A stretch of DNA of 64,000 bases, taken from assembly GCA_900540955.1 (NCBI GenBank), contig UQIF01000009.1, positions 1 to 64,000 on the forward strand, read 5' to 3'. Source of the stretch: an uncultured Olsenella sp. (GTDB taxonomy: Bacteria; Actinomycetota; Coriobacteriia; Coriobacteriales; Atopobiaceae). Position 1 is the stretch's first letter. The number at the start of each line of letters is the position of its first letter. The notes below the pieces were generated by a model that saw only the letters and a program-made list of their open reading frames with translations, searched no databases and was not told the origin of the DNA. A program made the position numbers and the translations under genes. Below, piece after piece: positions 26,242 to 35,252 of this stretch.

Positions 26242-27249
26242 ATGGCGAAGTCCGCACGCAGCACAAAGAAGGGCGGCGCGTCCTTTTCTATCTCAGGGCT
26301 CATCGATGTCCTCGCCTCCGGAATGGAGACCCTCGATTCCATGGAGGATGGGCTCCGTATTCGTGTGCATGTGGGGACGGAGTGTCCACGCGAGCTCGTC
26401 CTCGCCGCCAAAGAGGCGCTCGCGGCGCAGCGCGCCGGGGGAGCGGTTGAGGTCATGGGGCTCTGCGCGCCTGTTGCGAGCGCTGCCGCCCCCGATGCGG
26501 TCGTTGTTCTCGCCGCCGCTCATGAGGATGGCCTGTGCTCATTGCTGAGCTCCTACCTCGCTCAGGGCGTTTCGTGCGCTCTGGTGGCCGAGACGCTCCT
26601 TGAAACTCCCGTTCTCGACGAGAAGTGCTGTGCCGGCGTCGGCCTCGTGTGCGCATCCGACGCCGACGCCCTTGGGCCGAAGCTCGCCGAATGGCTCTCG
26701 GGCGTCGTGCCCAATCCCGTCGCGCTCGCGGCGAACTTCCCTTTCTGCCGGGACGCCGTGGTGAATCGCCTTGCTGCGCGCAGCGCCGCCGAGAACGCGG
26801 CTGTCGGGGCCATCTCGCTCATCCCCGGTTCTGACTACCCGATCATGTGCGCGAGCCAGGCGAAGCTCGCGCTCGACATCGCCGCCTGTTACGGCAACGG
26901 CGTCGAACTTTCCCGCGCCCTTGAGGTTGCCGGCGTCTTCGGCGCGGGGCTTGCCTACCGTGGCGTCGCTCGCGCCGCGGCCGGCCTTGTCCCGGGCCTC
27001 GGTTTCTTGCTCAAGGCGGCCATGGGCTACGCGGGCACCGTTGTCACCGCCAAGGCGGTCCAGGCGCGATTCTCGCTTATGGCAAAACCCGTCAAGAACA
27101 GCGCGGGGGAGCGTGCAGGTGCCTCGAGGGGCGACGGAGGCCCACATCCTGCGCCGTTGCCTGATGTGGTTGTTCCCGTCGGCGATGCCGACATCGACCA
27201 TTCCTATGTCCTTATCTCCGACGACCGTAGCAAGGGGGACCCTGAGTGA
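26242..27249 (+). CDS. DUF697 (YcjF-like) domain protein without a GTPase domain
   Basis: A 335-residue protein. The C-terminal half matches the DUF697 pattern: ENAAVGAISLIPGSDYPIMC, ASQAKLALDIAACYGNG, then two Ala/Gly-rich hydrophobic helices (GLVPGLGFLLKAAMGYAG). The N-terminal half (about 1-190) has no P-loop, unlike Era-like GTPases often linked to this domain, and is Ala/Val-rich, with a possible alpha/beta fold. The start MAKSARSTKK follows AAGGGGG; an upstream start inside rodA is rejected. Its stop overlaps the GTG of the radical SAM gene. The function is unknown and the membrane association is an inference. Confidence 0.7.
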   Translation: MAKSARSTKKGGASFSISGLIDVLASGMETLDSMEDGLRIRVHVGTECPRELVLAAKEALAAQRAGGAVEVMGLCAPVASAAAPDAVVVLAAAHEDGLCSLLSSYLAQGVSCALVAETLLETPVLDEKCCAGVGLVCASDADALGPKLAEWLSGVVPNPVALAANFPFCRDAVVNRLAARSAAENAAVGAISLIPGSDYPIMCASQAKLALDIAACYGNGVELSRALEVAGVFGAGLAYRGVARAAAGLVPGLGFLLKAAMGYAGTVVTAKAVQARFSLMAKPVKNSAGERAGASRGDGGPHPAPLPDVVVPVGDADIDHSYVLISDDRSKGDPE

Positions 27250-29123
27250 GGGCCAAACGTGAGAATCTTTTCCATTTGCTCGAGCCGCTCCTGCCCCATG
27301 TGGAGCACCCGAGCCGCTATCTCGACCACGAGTGGGGCGCCTGCGAGGACCAGGAGGGGCCTTTCCACCTGTGCATGTGCTATGCCGACGTCTATGAGGT
27401 CGGCCAGCCCAACCTCGGCGTCTCCATCCTGTACAACACGATAAACGCGCTCCCCGACATGAGCTGCGAGCGCGCCTACCTGCCGTGGAACGATATGAGC
27501 TCTCTCATGCGGGAACGCGGGGTCCCTATGCTCTCGCTGGAGGCGGCGGCCCCGCTCGCTTCCTTCGACGCCGTCGGCTTCACGCTTGCCCACGAGCTCA
27601 TATGGACGAACGTCCTCGAGGCCCTCGACCTCTCGGGCATCGCCCTTACGAGCGCCGAGCGCGACGAGGACGACCCTATCATCCTGGCGGGCGGGCCTTC
27701 CGCCTGGAACTGCGAGCCGATGGCGCCCGTGTTCGACGCGGTGCTGCTGGGCGACGGCGAGGAGTCGATCGTCGACGTCTGCGCCTGCATTCGCGACGCG
27801 CGGGCGGATGGCGTCTCGCGTTCCGGGCTGCTCTGCCGCCTCGCCGAGCTGCCGGGAGTCTACGTCCCGTCGCTCTACGACGTCGTCTACGACGAGTCCT
27901 CGACTCGCTGGGGCTACGCCGTGCCCAAAACCGGCACCCCGGCGCGCGAGGTAGTGCTCAAGAGCTGCATTGCCGATCTGGCGGCGACGCCCCCCGTGGC
28001 GTCGACCATCGTCCCGTACATGGGCATCGTCCAGGACCGCCTCTCGCTCGAGGTGCTTCGCGGCTGTGCCCGCGGCTGCCGTTTCTGCCAGGCCGGGATG
28101 ACTTACCGCCCCGTCAGGGAGCGTCCGGCTGATCAGGTCGTGGCGGCGGGGGAGGAGGGGCTTGCCTTCAGCGGCCACGACGAGATCAGCCTCACGTCGC
28201 TTTCCACCACGGACCACTCGCAGTGCGCTGCCATCCTCAACCGCATGCACGCCGACCTTGCCGACCGCGGTATCCGCGTCTCGATTCCCTCCCAGCGACT
28301 CGATTCCTTCGGCGTTGAGATGGCGATGGCCGTCGGCGGGGGCAAGAAGGGCGGCCTCACCTTCGCGCCTGAGGCGGGCAGCCAGCGTTTGCGCGACGTC
28401 ATCAACAAAAACGTTACGGAGGAAGACCTCGAGCGCGCCGCGCGCAACGCCTTCGAGAACGGGTGGCGCCGCTGCAAGCTGTACTTCATGATGGGCCTTC
28501 CCACCGAGACCGACGAGGACATCGTCGGTATCGTGAGGGCCGCCGAGCGCGTGCTGGAGATCGGCCGTGAGGTCGTGGGCCGCGGCTACAAGAGCGGCGT
28601 CTCCGTCACCATATCGGTCGCCGTGTTCGTGCCCAAGTGCTACACGGCGTTTCAATGGGCTGGCCAGCTCAACCCCGCCGAGGTTAGGCGCCGGCAGCAG
28701 CTGCTTCTGCACTCATGCCGCGACCGAGGCGTCCGCATCAACTACCACGACTCGTCCACCTCGCTTGTGGAGGGCGCCATCTCAAAGATGGGCAGGGACG
28801 GCTTCGGCCTGCTGCTCGAGGCGTGGCGTCGCGGGTGCCGCTTCGACGCGTGGACGAGCGAGTTCTCCTTCGATCGCTGGAGCGAGGCCGCCGCGGCGTG
28901 CGGCTACGACCTCGAGGACATTGCCTGCGAGGAGTTTTCCGTTGACGCCCGCTTGCCTTGGGACCACACGTCCCCCGGGGTGTCCAAGGGCTTTCTGCAG
29001 AGGGAGTGGCGCCGTGCCGCCATGGGCGTCACGACGCCCGACTGCACGCGCGACAGCTGCGTCGGGTGCGGCGTGTGCCCGACGCTTGGCGTCAAAAACG
29101 TGATTCAGGAGGAGCGCAAATGA
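27246..29123 (+). CDS. Radical SAM protein, TIGR03960 family
   Basis: A 625-residue enzyme of the B12-binding-like/radical SAM group. The N-terminal third (YADVYEVGQPNLGVSILYN, AGGPSAWNCEPMAPV, GDGEESIVDV) resembles a cobalamin-binding Rossmann domain. The radical SAM core carries CARGCRFC with Cys274, Cys278 and Cys281 for the [4Fe-4S] cluster. The C-terminus has a CTRDSCVGCGVCP cluster of Cys. The GTG start overlaps the preceding stop. The next gene overlaps by 4 bp and encodes its usual DUF2344 partner. The substrate is unknown. The pair often sits just upstream of rplU-rpmA-obgE. Confidence 0.9.
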   Translation: MRAKRENLFHLLEPLLPHVEHPSRYLDHEWGACEDQEGPFHLCMCYADVYEVGQPNLGVSILYNTINALPDMSCERAYLPWNDMSSLMRERGVPMLSLEAAAPLASFDAVGFTLAHELIWTNVLEALDLSGIALTSAERDEDDPIILAGGPSAWNCEPMAPVFDAVLLGDGEESIVDVCACIRDARADGVSRSGLLCRLAELPGVYVPSLYDVVYDESSTRWGYAVPKTGTPAREVVLKSCIADLAATPPVASTIVPYMGIVQDRLSLEVLRGCARGCRFCQAGMTYRPVRERPADQVVAAGEEGLAFSGHDEISLTSLSTTDHSQCAAILNRMHADLADRGIRVSIPSQRLDSFGVEMAMAVGGGKKGGLTFAPEAGSQRLRDVINKNVTEEDLERAARNAFENGWRRCKLYFMMGLPTETDEDIVGIVRAAERVLEIGREVVGRGYKSGVSVTISVAVFVPKCYTAFQWAGQLNPAEVRRRQQLLLHSCRDRGVRINYHDSSTSLVEGAISKMGRDGFGLLLEAWRRGCRFDAWTSEFSFDRWSEAAAACGYDLEDIACEEFSVDARLPWDHTSPGVSKGFLQREWRRAAMGVTTPDCTRDSCVGCGVCPTLGVKNVIQEERK

Positions 29124-29875
29124 GCGGGGCCAGGCCTCAGCCCTGGGGCGACGCGAAGCCGCAGGACCTATCACTCATCAAAGAGCTGCCGCGGATCCGC
29201 GTGGAGTACGGCAAAGGCGACAGGCTCGCCTTCCTCGGGCACCTCGAGGTCCTCGAGACCCAGAACCGCTGCATCCGCAGGGCGCGCCTGCCCTTCTCCA
29301 TCGGCAACGGGTTCGCGCGTCGCATGAGGATCCAGTTCTCCCAGGCGCTTCCCGTGGGCGCCTCTTCCACCTGTGAGTATTTCGACCTGAGGCTCTCTGA
29401 GGAGATTCCCGCAGACGAGGTGCTCGCGCGCCTTCGCGCCGCGACGCCGCCCGCGCTCGCGCCGACGCGCGCGGCCTACGTCGAGGGCCGCGTTCCCGCG
29501 CTCGAGAGCTGGCTCACGAGGTCGCGCTGGGAGGTGCTCGTCCGCGACTGCGCCGTGGACGCTCGAGAGCTCTCCTGCCGTATCGCGGCGCTCAGGGACT
29601 CGGGCGTCCTAGAGTACCTGAGGGGCGAGAAGAAAAAGACGATCGACGTCTCGTCTGCGCTCGTCTCTTGGGAGTGCCGCGACGCGGAGGGCGGGGTCGC
29701 GCTCACCCTCGACACGCGCTCGAGCAATGCCGGGGCGCTTCGCCCCCAGCTTCTCATCGACCGCGCGCTTACGGGCGCGGCTGCCGGCTCTGTGGGCTAT
29801 GACTGCCTCAAGGTCTGCCGCGTTTCGCAGGCCCATGAGGACGAGAATAGTGGCCTTCTTGTGAAGCCGCTCTAG
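29120..29875 (+). CDS. TIGR03936 / DUF2344 radical SAM-associated protein
   Basis: A 251-residue protein with the family opening IRVEYGKGDRLAFLGHLEVLETQNRCIRRA and SIGNGFARRMRIQFSQALPVG, then a variable C-terminal part. The ATG overlaps the radical SAM stop (ATGA) with GGAGG upstream. The family is nearly always encoded next to TIGR03960 proteins and is presumed to act with them. An RNA-related role is sometimes suggested but not established. A longer frame running back into the radical SAM gene is rejected. Confidence 0.88.
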   Translation: MSGARPQPWGDAKPQDLSLIKELPRIRVEYGKGDRLAFLGHLEVLETQNRCIRRARLPFSIGNGFARRMRIQFSQALPVGASSTCEYFDLRLSEEIPADEVLARLRAATPPALAPTRAAYVEGRVPALESWLTRSRWEVLVRDCAVDARELSCRIAALRDSGVLEYLRGEKKKTIDVSSALVSWECRDAEGGVALTLDTRSSNAGALRPQLLIDRALTGAAAGSVGYDCLKVCRVSQAHEDENSGLLVKPL

Positions 29876-29878
29876 ATG

Positions 29879-29909
29879 TTGTGCCTTTAAGGTCGATTAC
29901 CTCTATATT
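29879..29909 (+). promoter_or_regulatory. Putative rplU promoter
   Basis: TATATT (29904-29909) is a plausible -10. TTGTGC (29879-29884) is the best -35 but is 19 bases away. The resulting leader is about 145 bases and contains several GC-rich inverted segments. No known L21 leader could be identified by eye. Confidence 0.35.
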
Positions 29910-30063
29910 TTTACAGGTTGCCTGACTGCCGACGACCAGCTGGTACCGCTACCGTTTCCCCGGTGGGACCCAGTTGGCCAACAACATGCTCCGTTGACTG
30001 GTCAGAGCGGCTTGAGTAATATGAGTGACTGTTGCACTAACGCCAGCAATGAAGGGTTCAAGA

Positions 30064-30372
30064 ATGTACGCAATCATCGCAACTGGTGGCAAGCAGTATA
30101 AGGTTGCCGAGGGCGACGTCATCGCCGTCGAGAAGCTCGATGCGCAGCCTGGCGACAAGGTGGAGCTCCCCGTCCTGCTCATCAGCGACGGCAAGTCCAC
30201 TGTCGTTGGCTCTGCCCCCCTCCAGGACAAGACCGTCACCGCCGAGATCCTCGAGCAGTTCAAGGGCGATAAGGTCCGTGTCTTCAAGTTCAAGAAGCGT
30301 AAGCGCTACCAGCGAGACAAGGGTCACCGTCAGCAGCTGACCAAGATCAAGATCGCTTCCATCCCCGCGTAG
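30064..30372 (+). CDS. rplU: 50S ribosomal protein L21
   Basis: A 102-residue 23S rRNA-binding protein. It begins MYAIIATGGKQYKVAEGDVI and ends in the basic FKKRKRYQRDKGHRQQLTKIKI signature. The start is the ATG after GAAGGG. An upstream in-frame start would add 13 residues not found in the family. It is followed by rpmA in the usual order. Confidence 0.98.
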   Translation: MYAIIATGGKQYKVAEGDVIAVEKLDAQPGDKVELPVLLISDGKSTVVGSAPLQDKTVTAEILEQFKGDKVRVFKFKKRKRYQRDKGHRQQLTKIKIASIPA

Positions 30373-30403
30373 CTCTTAGTTTTTATAGAAGGCAGGTAGC
30401 ACT

Positions 30404-30652
30404 ATGGCTCACAAGAAAGGCCTCGGCTCTTCCCGTAACGGCCGCGACTCGCAGGCGCAGCGTCTTGGCACCAAGCGCTTCGGCGGTCAGAACGTCAAGG
30501 CCGGCGAGATCCTCGTCCGTCAGCGCGGCACCCACATCCACCCCGGTGAGAACGTCGGCATCGGCAAGGACGACACCCTGTTTGCCCTTAAGGCCGGCAA
30601 GGTTGAGTTCACTAAGGGCGTCAAGCACATGGTTCACGTCCGCGAGGCGTAA
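30404..30652 (+). CDS. rpmA: 50S ribosomal protein L27
   Basis: An 82-residue protein, MAHKKGLGSSRNGRDSQAQR with the conserved GGQNVKAGEILVRQRGTHIHPG. It begins directly with MAHKKG. Firmicutes L27 proteins carry a cleaved extension that is absent here. It reaches the peptidyl-transferase centre in the family. AAGGCAGG precedes the ATG and a terminator follows. Confidence 0.98.
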   Translation: MAHKKGLGSSRNGRDSQAQRLGTKRFGGQNVKAGEILVRQRGTHIHPGENVGIGKDDTLFALKAGKVEFTKGVKHMVHVREA

Positions 30653-30677
30653 AACCGCTTTTTGATTGTTCTTTTCG

Positions 30678-30709
30678 GGGACCCTGCTTACGCGGGGTCC
30701 CTGTTTTTA
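30678..30709 (+). terminator. Terminator of rplU-rpmA
   Basis: GGGACCC (30678-30684) pairs with GGGTCCC (30695-30701) and is followed by TGTTTTTA. Confidence 0.85.
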
Positions 30710-30715
30710 TCTGGC

Positions 30716-30721
30716 TATACT
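30716..30721 (+). promoter_or_regulatory. Putative -10 element of obgE
   Basis: TATACT lies just after the rpmA terminator and 40 bases before the obgE GTG. The -35 position falls within the terminator stem and is not consensus. Confidence 0.4.
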
Positions 30722-30761
30722 CTTTTGCTGGTAATAACGACGCACGACTTTGGAGCCGCAC

Positions 30762-32144
30762 GTGGAAAATACTTTCACCGATCTCTCGCATATCAATGTC
30801 AAGGGCGGCGACGGCGGGGCGGGCTGCATGTCCTTCCGGCGCGAGGCGTTTGTCCCCAAGGGCGGCCCCGACGGCGGCGACGGCGGCCACGGCGGCGACG
30901 TCGTGGTGGTTGCCGACGCACAGCTCTCGTCTCTCATCGATTATCGCTACAAGCACCACTTCCGCGCCGAGCGCGGCACCCATGGCAAGGGCGCCAAACG
31001 TCACGGCTCCGACGGTGCCGACCTTATCCTTAAGGTCCCCCTTGGCACGGTCGTCCGCGAGCTCGACGCCCAGACCCAGAAGCCCGTGTGCGAGCTCGCC
31101 GATCTTACTCAGCCCGGGGAGCGCGTGATCGTGGCCCCCGGCGGTCGCGGCGGCTTGGGAAACACGCACTTCGTCACCTCCGTGCGGCGCGCCCCCGCGT
31201 TTGCCGAGAAGGGTGAGCCCGCCCTTGAGCACTGGATCGAGCTCGAGATGAAGCTCATGGCCGACGCCGCGCTCGTCGGCATGCCCTCGGTCGGCAAGAG
31301 CTCCATCATCGCCCGCATCTCTGCTGCGCGCCCGAAGGTCGCCGACTACCCGTTCACCACGCTCGTTCCGAACCTCGGCGTCGCCCGCGCGGCCAACGGC
31401 CAGTCATTCGTCGCTGCGGACGTCCCCGGGCTCATCGAGGGGGCAAGCGAGGGCAAGGGTTTGGGCCACCAGTTCCTTCGCCACATTGAGCGCACGGCGC
31501 TCATTCTGCACGTCGTGGACATCACCGGCGGGTACGAGGCCCGCGACGTCGTTGAGGACTACAAGACCATCAATGCCGAGCTTTCGGCATACGCCGAGGA
31601 GCTCTCCCGCCGCCCACAGATCGTCGTCGCGAATAAGTGCGACCTTCCGGGTTACGAGGACGAGATCGATCGCCTTCGCGCCGCCGCCGAGGCAGAAGGG
31701 CATGAGTTCTTCGCCGTTTCCGCCGCCACGGGCGAGGGCCTCGATGAGCTCGTCACAAGGGTGGCCGCTCAGGTCGCAGAGCTGCGAGAGGAGCTCGCGG
31801 CTGCCGAGCCCGAGCGCGACCTCACCGAGAAGTGGGAGCGCGACCGCCAGCGCCGCGACAGCGCCATCAGGATTTCGCGCGAGGAGCGCAACGCCTGGCG
31901 CGTCACGGGCGGCTCCATCGAGCGTATGGTCGTCCAGACCGACTGGGAGAACGAAGACGCCGTGGCCTATCTCCAGCATCGTTTCTCGCGCTGTGGCCTC
32001 GACGACAAGCTTCGCCGCGCAGGCGCCGTCACGGGCGATGAGATTCGCATCCTCGGCTTCGCCTTCGACTACGAGGGAGACGAGCCCGACAGTTTCGCCG
32101 AGCTTCGCGAGGACGAGGTCGCTTTCGGTGACGAGGAGGCCTAG
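30762..32144 (+). CDS. obgE: GTPase ObgE/CgtA
   Basis: A ribosome-associated GTPase involved in 50S assembly and stress control. It has 460 residues. The glycine-rich Obg fold (1-165) has VKGGDGGAGCMSFRREAFVPKGGPDGGDGG split across glycine turns. The G domain has GMPSVGKSS (from 173), DVPGLIEGA and NKCD. The C-terminal OCT domain (about 370-440) has WRVTGGSIERMV and FDDKLRRAG-like residues. The start is GTG (MENTFTDLSH), ten bases after GGAG. It heads obgE-proB-proA-nadD-yqeK-rsfS. Confidence 0.96.
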   Translation: MENTFTDLSHINVKGGDGGAGCMSFRREAFVPKGGPDGGDGGHGGDVVVVADAQLSSLIDYRYKHHFRAERGTHGKGAKRHGSDGADLILKVPLGTVVRELDAQTQKPVCELADLTQPGERVIVAPGGRGGLGNTHFVTSVRRAPAFAEKGEPALEHWIELEMKLMADAALVGMPSVGKSSIIARISAARPKVADYPFTTLVPNLGVARAANGQSFVAADVPGLIEGASEGKGLGHQFLRHIERTALILHVVDITGGYEARDVVEDYKTINAELSAYAEELSRRPQIVVANKCDLPGYEDEIDRLRAAAEAEGHEFFAVSAATGEGLDELVTRVAAQVAELREELAAAEPERDLTEKWERDRQRRDSAIRISREERNAWRVTGGSIERMVVQTDWENEDAVAYLQHRFSRCGLDDKLRRAGAVTGDEIRILGFAFDYEGDEPDSFAELREDEVAFGDEEA

Positions 32145-32150
32145 CGGACG

Positions 32151-33260
32151 ATGGCAGACAGGCTGATTGTCTTCAAGATCGGCTCCACCACGCTCGTCGA
32201 CGATACGGGGGCTCTCGACAGGCCCTTTATCCGGAGCCTCTCCGACCAGGTCGTCGCCCTGCGCGAGGCGGGCAATAAGGTCGTCGTCGTTTCCTCCGGC
32301 GCGGCGGCCGCAGGCCGCGACGCCCTCGGCATGACCGAGCGCCCGAGCGATATCGCGACGCTGCAGGCGTGCGCGTCCGTCGGCCAGTCGGCGCTTACCG
32401 AGGCCTACGCCGAGGTGCTCAGGGAGCGGGGGGTCTCCTGCGGGCAGGTGCTTCTTACCCGCCGCGATGTCGTCGACCGCGAGGGCTACCTCAACGCACG
32501 CAACACTATCACGAGGCTGCTCGAGCTCGGGTGCGTTCCCGTCGTCAACGAGAACGACACGGTGAGCGTCGCTGAGTTCACGTTCGGTGACAACGACATG
32601 CTCGGCGCGATCGTGAGCGGTCTTGTGGGCGCCGATCTCTACGTGATCATGTCCGACGTCGACGGCCTCTACACCGCCAACCCCTCCGAGGACCCCGACG
32701 CCAAGCTTGTCCCCCTCGTGACGGAGGTCGACCACAAGATATCGGCAATGGCGGGAGACTCCTCCACCTCCTTCGGCACCGGCGGAATGTCCTCGAAGGT
32801 CTGCGCCGCCCGCGCCATGATGGCGGCGGGCATTCCCACCGTCATCTGCGAGGGAAGAAGGCCGAATGTCCTGTGCGAGGTTGCCTCGGGCAACTCCGTC
32901 GGCACCAGGTTCCAGCCTCCCACCGACTCGAGCCACGAGAGCGGCCGTAAGCTCTGGATCGGCCTCGCCGAGGTCGTCCGCGGAACCCTCCGCCTTGACG
33001 AGGGCGCCGCGAACGCGGTCCTCGAGCACGGCGCCTCGATCCTTCCCGTCGGCGTGGCCCGGGTCGAGGGAGATTTCGCCTCTGGTGAGGTCGTCAACGT
33101 TACGAATCCCTCCGGGGATCTTATTGGCCGCGGCGTTGTGCGCTACTCTTCGGATGACATGCAGCGTGTCCGCGGACTCAAACTCGACGTGATCGCCCGC
33201 TTCCTGGGCGACGCGGCAGCCGTGCCCGCCGTCCATCGAGACGAGCTCCTCGTCTTCTGA
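32151..33260 (+). CDS. proB: Glutamate 5-kinase
   Basis: The first proline step: it phosphorylates glutamate with ATP. It has 369 residues. The amino-acid kinase domain has VFKIGSTTLVDD, VVVSSGAAAAG, PVVNENDTVSVAEFTFGDND and GTGGMSSKVCAARAMMAAG. A C-terminal PUA domain (about 275-369, LRLDEGAANAVLEHGASILPVGV) is present as in the long form of the family. The ATG is 6 bp after the obgE stop. proA follows 16 bp later. Confidence 0.96.
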   Translation: MADRLIVFKIGSTTLVDDTGALDRPFIRSLSDQVVALREAGNKVVVVSSGAAAAGRDALGMTERPSDIATLQACASVGQSALTEAYAEVLRERGVSCGQVLLTRRDVVDREGYLNARNTITRLLELGCVPVVNENDTVSVAEFTFGDNDMLGAIVSGLVGADLYVIMSDVDGLYTANPSEDPDAKLVPLVTEVDHKISAMAGDSSTSFGTGGMSSKVCAARAMMAAGIPTVICEGRRPNVLCEVASGNSVGTRFQPPTDSSHESGRKLWIGLAEVVRGTLRLDEGAANAVLEHGASILPVGVARVEGDFASGEVVNVTNPSGDLIGRGVVRYSSDDMQRVRGLKLDVIARFLGDAAAVPAVHRDELLVF

Positions 33261-33276
33261 GCAACTGGGGGTTTCC

Positions 33277-34539
33277 ATGGGACTTGCCCTTGAACTTGCG
33301 CGCGCCGCCCGTGACGCGGCTCCTGACATCGCCGCCGCGCCCGCCGAGGTCCGCTCAAGCGCCATCCGCGCCGCCGCCGCCCTTCTTCGCGGGCATGCCG
33401 ACGCCATAGTCGCGGCGAACGGGCGCGATATGGCACGGGCCAAGGAGTCGGGAATGAGCGAGGGGCTTCTTGACAGGCTTATGCTCGACGACGCCCGCAT
33501 CTGCTCCATAGCCGATGCGATGGACGAGGTCGCCTCTCAGCCCGACCCCCTCGGCAAGGTCGTCGGCGGTCATGTGAACGCGAACGGCCTGCGCATACAG
33601 AAGGTCACGGTCCCCCTCGGCGTCGTCGCCATGATCTACGAGGCGCGGCCCAACGTCACGGCCGACGCCTTCGCGCTCTGCCTGCGCGCGGGCAACGCCT
33701 GCCTCCTCAAGGGCGGCAGCGCCGCGAACGAGACCTGCATGGCTATCGCGGACCTGTGCCGCAAGGCGTGCGGCGACTGCGGACTTCCCGCGGATGCCGT
33801 GTCCTACGTCGAGGACGACGCCGAGCATACCCAGACGGCGGAGCTGCTCGGCGCCGTCGGCCTCGTCGACGTGCTCATCCCGCGCGGCGGAGCGGGCCTT
33901 ATCCGCGCCTGCGTTGAGGGCGCGCGCGTTCCCACCATCGAGACGGGCACCGGCAACTGCCATATCTACGTGCACGAGTCGGCCGACCTCGCCCGCGCCC
34001 GCGCCATAGTCATGAACGCGAAGACCCAACGCGTCGGCGTTTGCAACGCCGCCGAGTCGCTTCTAGTGGACGAGGACGTCGCCGAGTCCTTCTTACCTGA
34101 AATGCTCGATGAGCTCGCAGGCGCCGGGGTCCTCATCCACGGCGATGCGCGCTCGCGTGGGCTCGCCTCCGACGCCGCGCTCTCCAGCTTCGTCGACGCC
34201 TCCGAGGACGATTGGGGCCGTGAATACCTCGCCCTCGAGATCAGCGTTCACGTCGTCTCGGGCATAGAAGAGGCAATCGACCACATCAACCGCTACGGCA
34301 CAAGGCATTCCGAGTCCATCGTCACCGAGTCTTATGCCGCCTCTGAGCGTTTCCTGGCGCGCGTTGACGCCGCCTGCGTGTACGTGAACGCCTCGACCCG
34401 CTTTACCGACGGGGGAGTGTTCGGGCTCGGGGGCGAGATCGGCATCAGCACTCAGAAGCTCCACGCTCGCGGGCCCATGGGCGCGGAGGCCCTCACTACG
34501 ACCAAGTTTCAGATTCGAGGGGACGGCCAGGTCCGATGA
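33277..34539 (+). CDS. proA: Gamma-glutamyl phosphate reductase
   Basis: The second proline step: it reduces gamma-glutamyl phosphate with NADPH. It has 420 residues of the aldehyde dehydrogenase fold. Landmarks are PLGVVAMIYEARPNVTADAF, LKGGSAANETC, the catalytic Cys in AKTQRVGVCNAAESLLV, and the C-terminal RFTDGGVFGLGGEIGISTQKLHARGPMG (split). Its stop overlaps the nadD ATG. Confidence 0.96.
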   Translation: MGLALELARAARDAAPDIAAAPAEVRSSAIRAAAALLRGHADAIVAANGRDMARAKESGMSEGLLDRLMLDDARICSIADAMDEVASQPDPLGKVVGGHVNANGLRIQKVTVPLGVVAMIYEARPNVTADAFALCLRAGNACLLKGGSAANETCMAIADLCRKACGDCGLPADAVSYVEDDAEHTQTAELLGAVGLVDVLIPRGGAGLIRACVEGARVPTIETGTGNCHIYVHESADLARARAIVMNAKTQRVGVCNAAESLLVDEDVAESFLPEMLDELAGAGVLIHGDARSRGLASDAALSSFVDASEDDWGREYLALEISVHVVSGIEEAIDHINRYGTRHSESIVTESYAASERFLARVDAACVYVNASTRFTDGGVFGLGGEIGISTQKLHARGPMGAEALTTTKFQIRGDGQVR

Positions 34540-35252
34540 GCATGCCCCGTGACTGGAAAGACCGCCTTGAGTCCCTGGGCATGCCCATCTTGGGCGCGAC
34601 CGAGGGAAAGATGTACCGCCTGGGCATCATGGGCGGGACCTTTGACCCGATTCACTACGGCCACCTGGTCGCCGCCGAGCAGGCATACTCGGATCTGGGG
34701 CTCAACGTCGTCGTGTTCATGCCGGCTGGGCGACCTGCTTTCAAGCTCGACAAGAAGGTCGCTTCCGGTGAGGACCGTTTTGCCATGACGCTTCTTGCCA
34801 CGGCGGACAACCCGCATTTCTTGGCCTCACGGTTCGAGATCGACCGCGAGGGCGTGACCTACACCGCGGACACGCTCAGGCGCCTCCGCGAGCTCTACCC
34901 CGAAAACGTCGAGTTTTATTTCATCACCGGCGCCGACGCCATCGCTGAGATCGTCGCTTGGCACGACGCCGACGATATCGCGCGCGTGGCCCATCTTGTG
35001 GCTGCCACGAGGCCCGGCTATAACCTCGACCGCGCGATGGACGCCATCGCGGCCTCCGGCATCGACTTCGACGTGACGTACCTCTCGGTTCCCGCGCTCG
35101 CCATCTCCTCTTCGTATCTGCGCGAGCGCGTCCACAACGGGCAGAGCCTGCGCTACCTCACGCCCGACCCGGTTACCGGCTACCTCCACAAGCATCGCCT
35201 CTACGGCGCCTCGGCTCGCCATTACGGACAGACTGGAGATGTATTCGCCTAG
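34536..35252 (+). CDS. nadD: Nicotinate-nucleotide adenylyltransferase
   Basis: It makes deamido-NAD from nicotinate mononucleotide and ATP. It has 238 residues from the ATG overlapping proA. The nucleotidyltransferase motif IMGGTFDPIHYGHL is at 31-44 and the C-terminal ISSSYLRERV is present. The first 25 residues (MSMPRDWKDRLESLGMP...) precede the normal family start. An internal ATG at 34611 (MYRLGIMGG) after GAGGGAAAG is a real alternative and would give 213 residues. The overlap with yqeK is 14 bp. Confidence 0.93.
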   Translation: MSMPRDWKDRLESLGMPILGATEGKMYRLGIMGGTFDPIHYGHLVAAEQAYSDLGLNVVVFMPAGRPAFKLDKKVASGEDRFAMTLLATADNPHFLASRFEIDREGVTYTADTLRRLRELYPENVEFYFITGADAIAEIVAWHDADDIARVAHLVAATRPGYNLDRAMDAIAASGIDFDVTYLSVPALAISSSYLRERVHNGQSLRYLTPDPVTGYLHKHRLYGASARHYGQTGDVFA

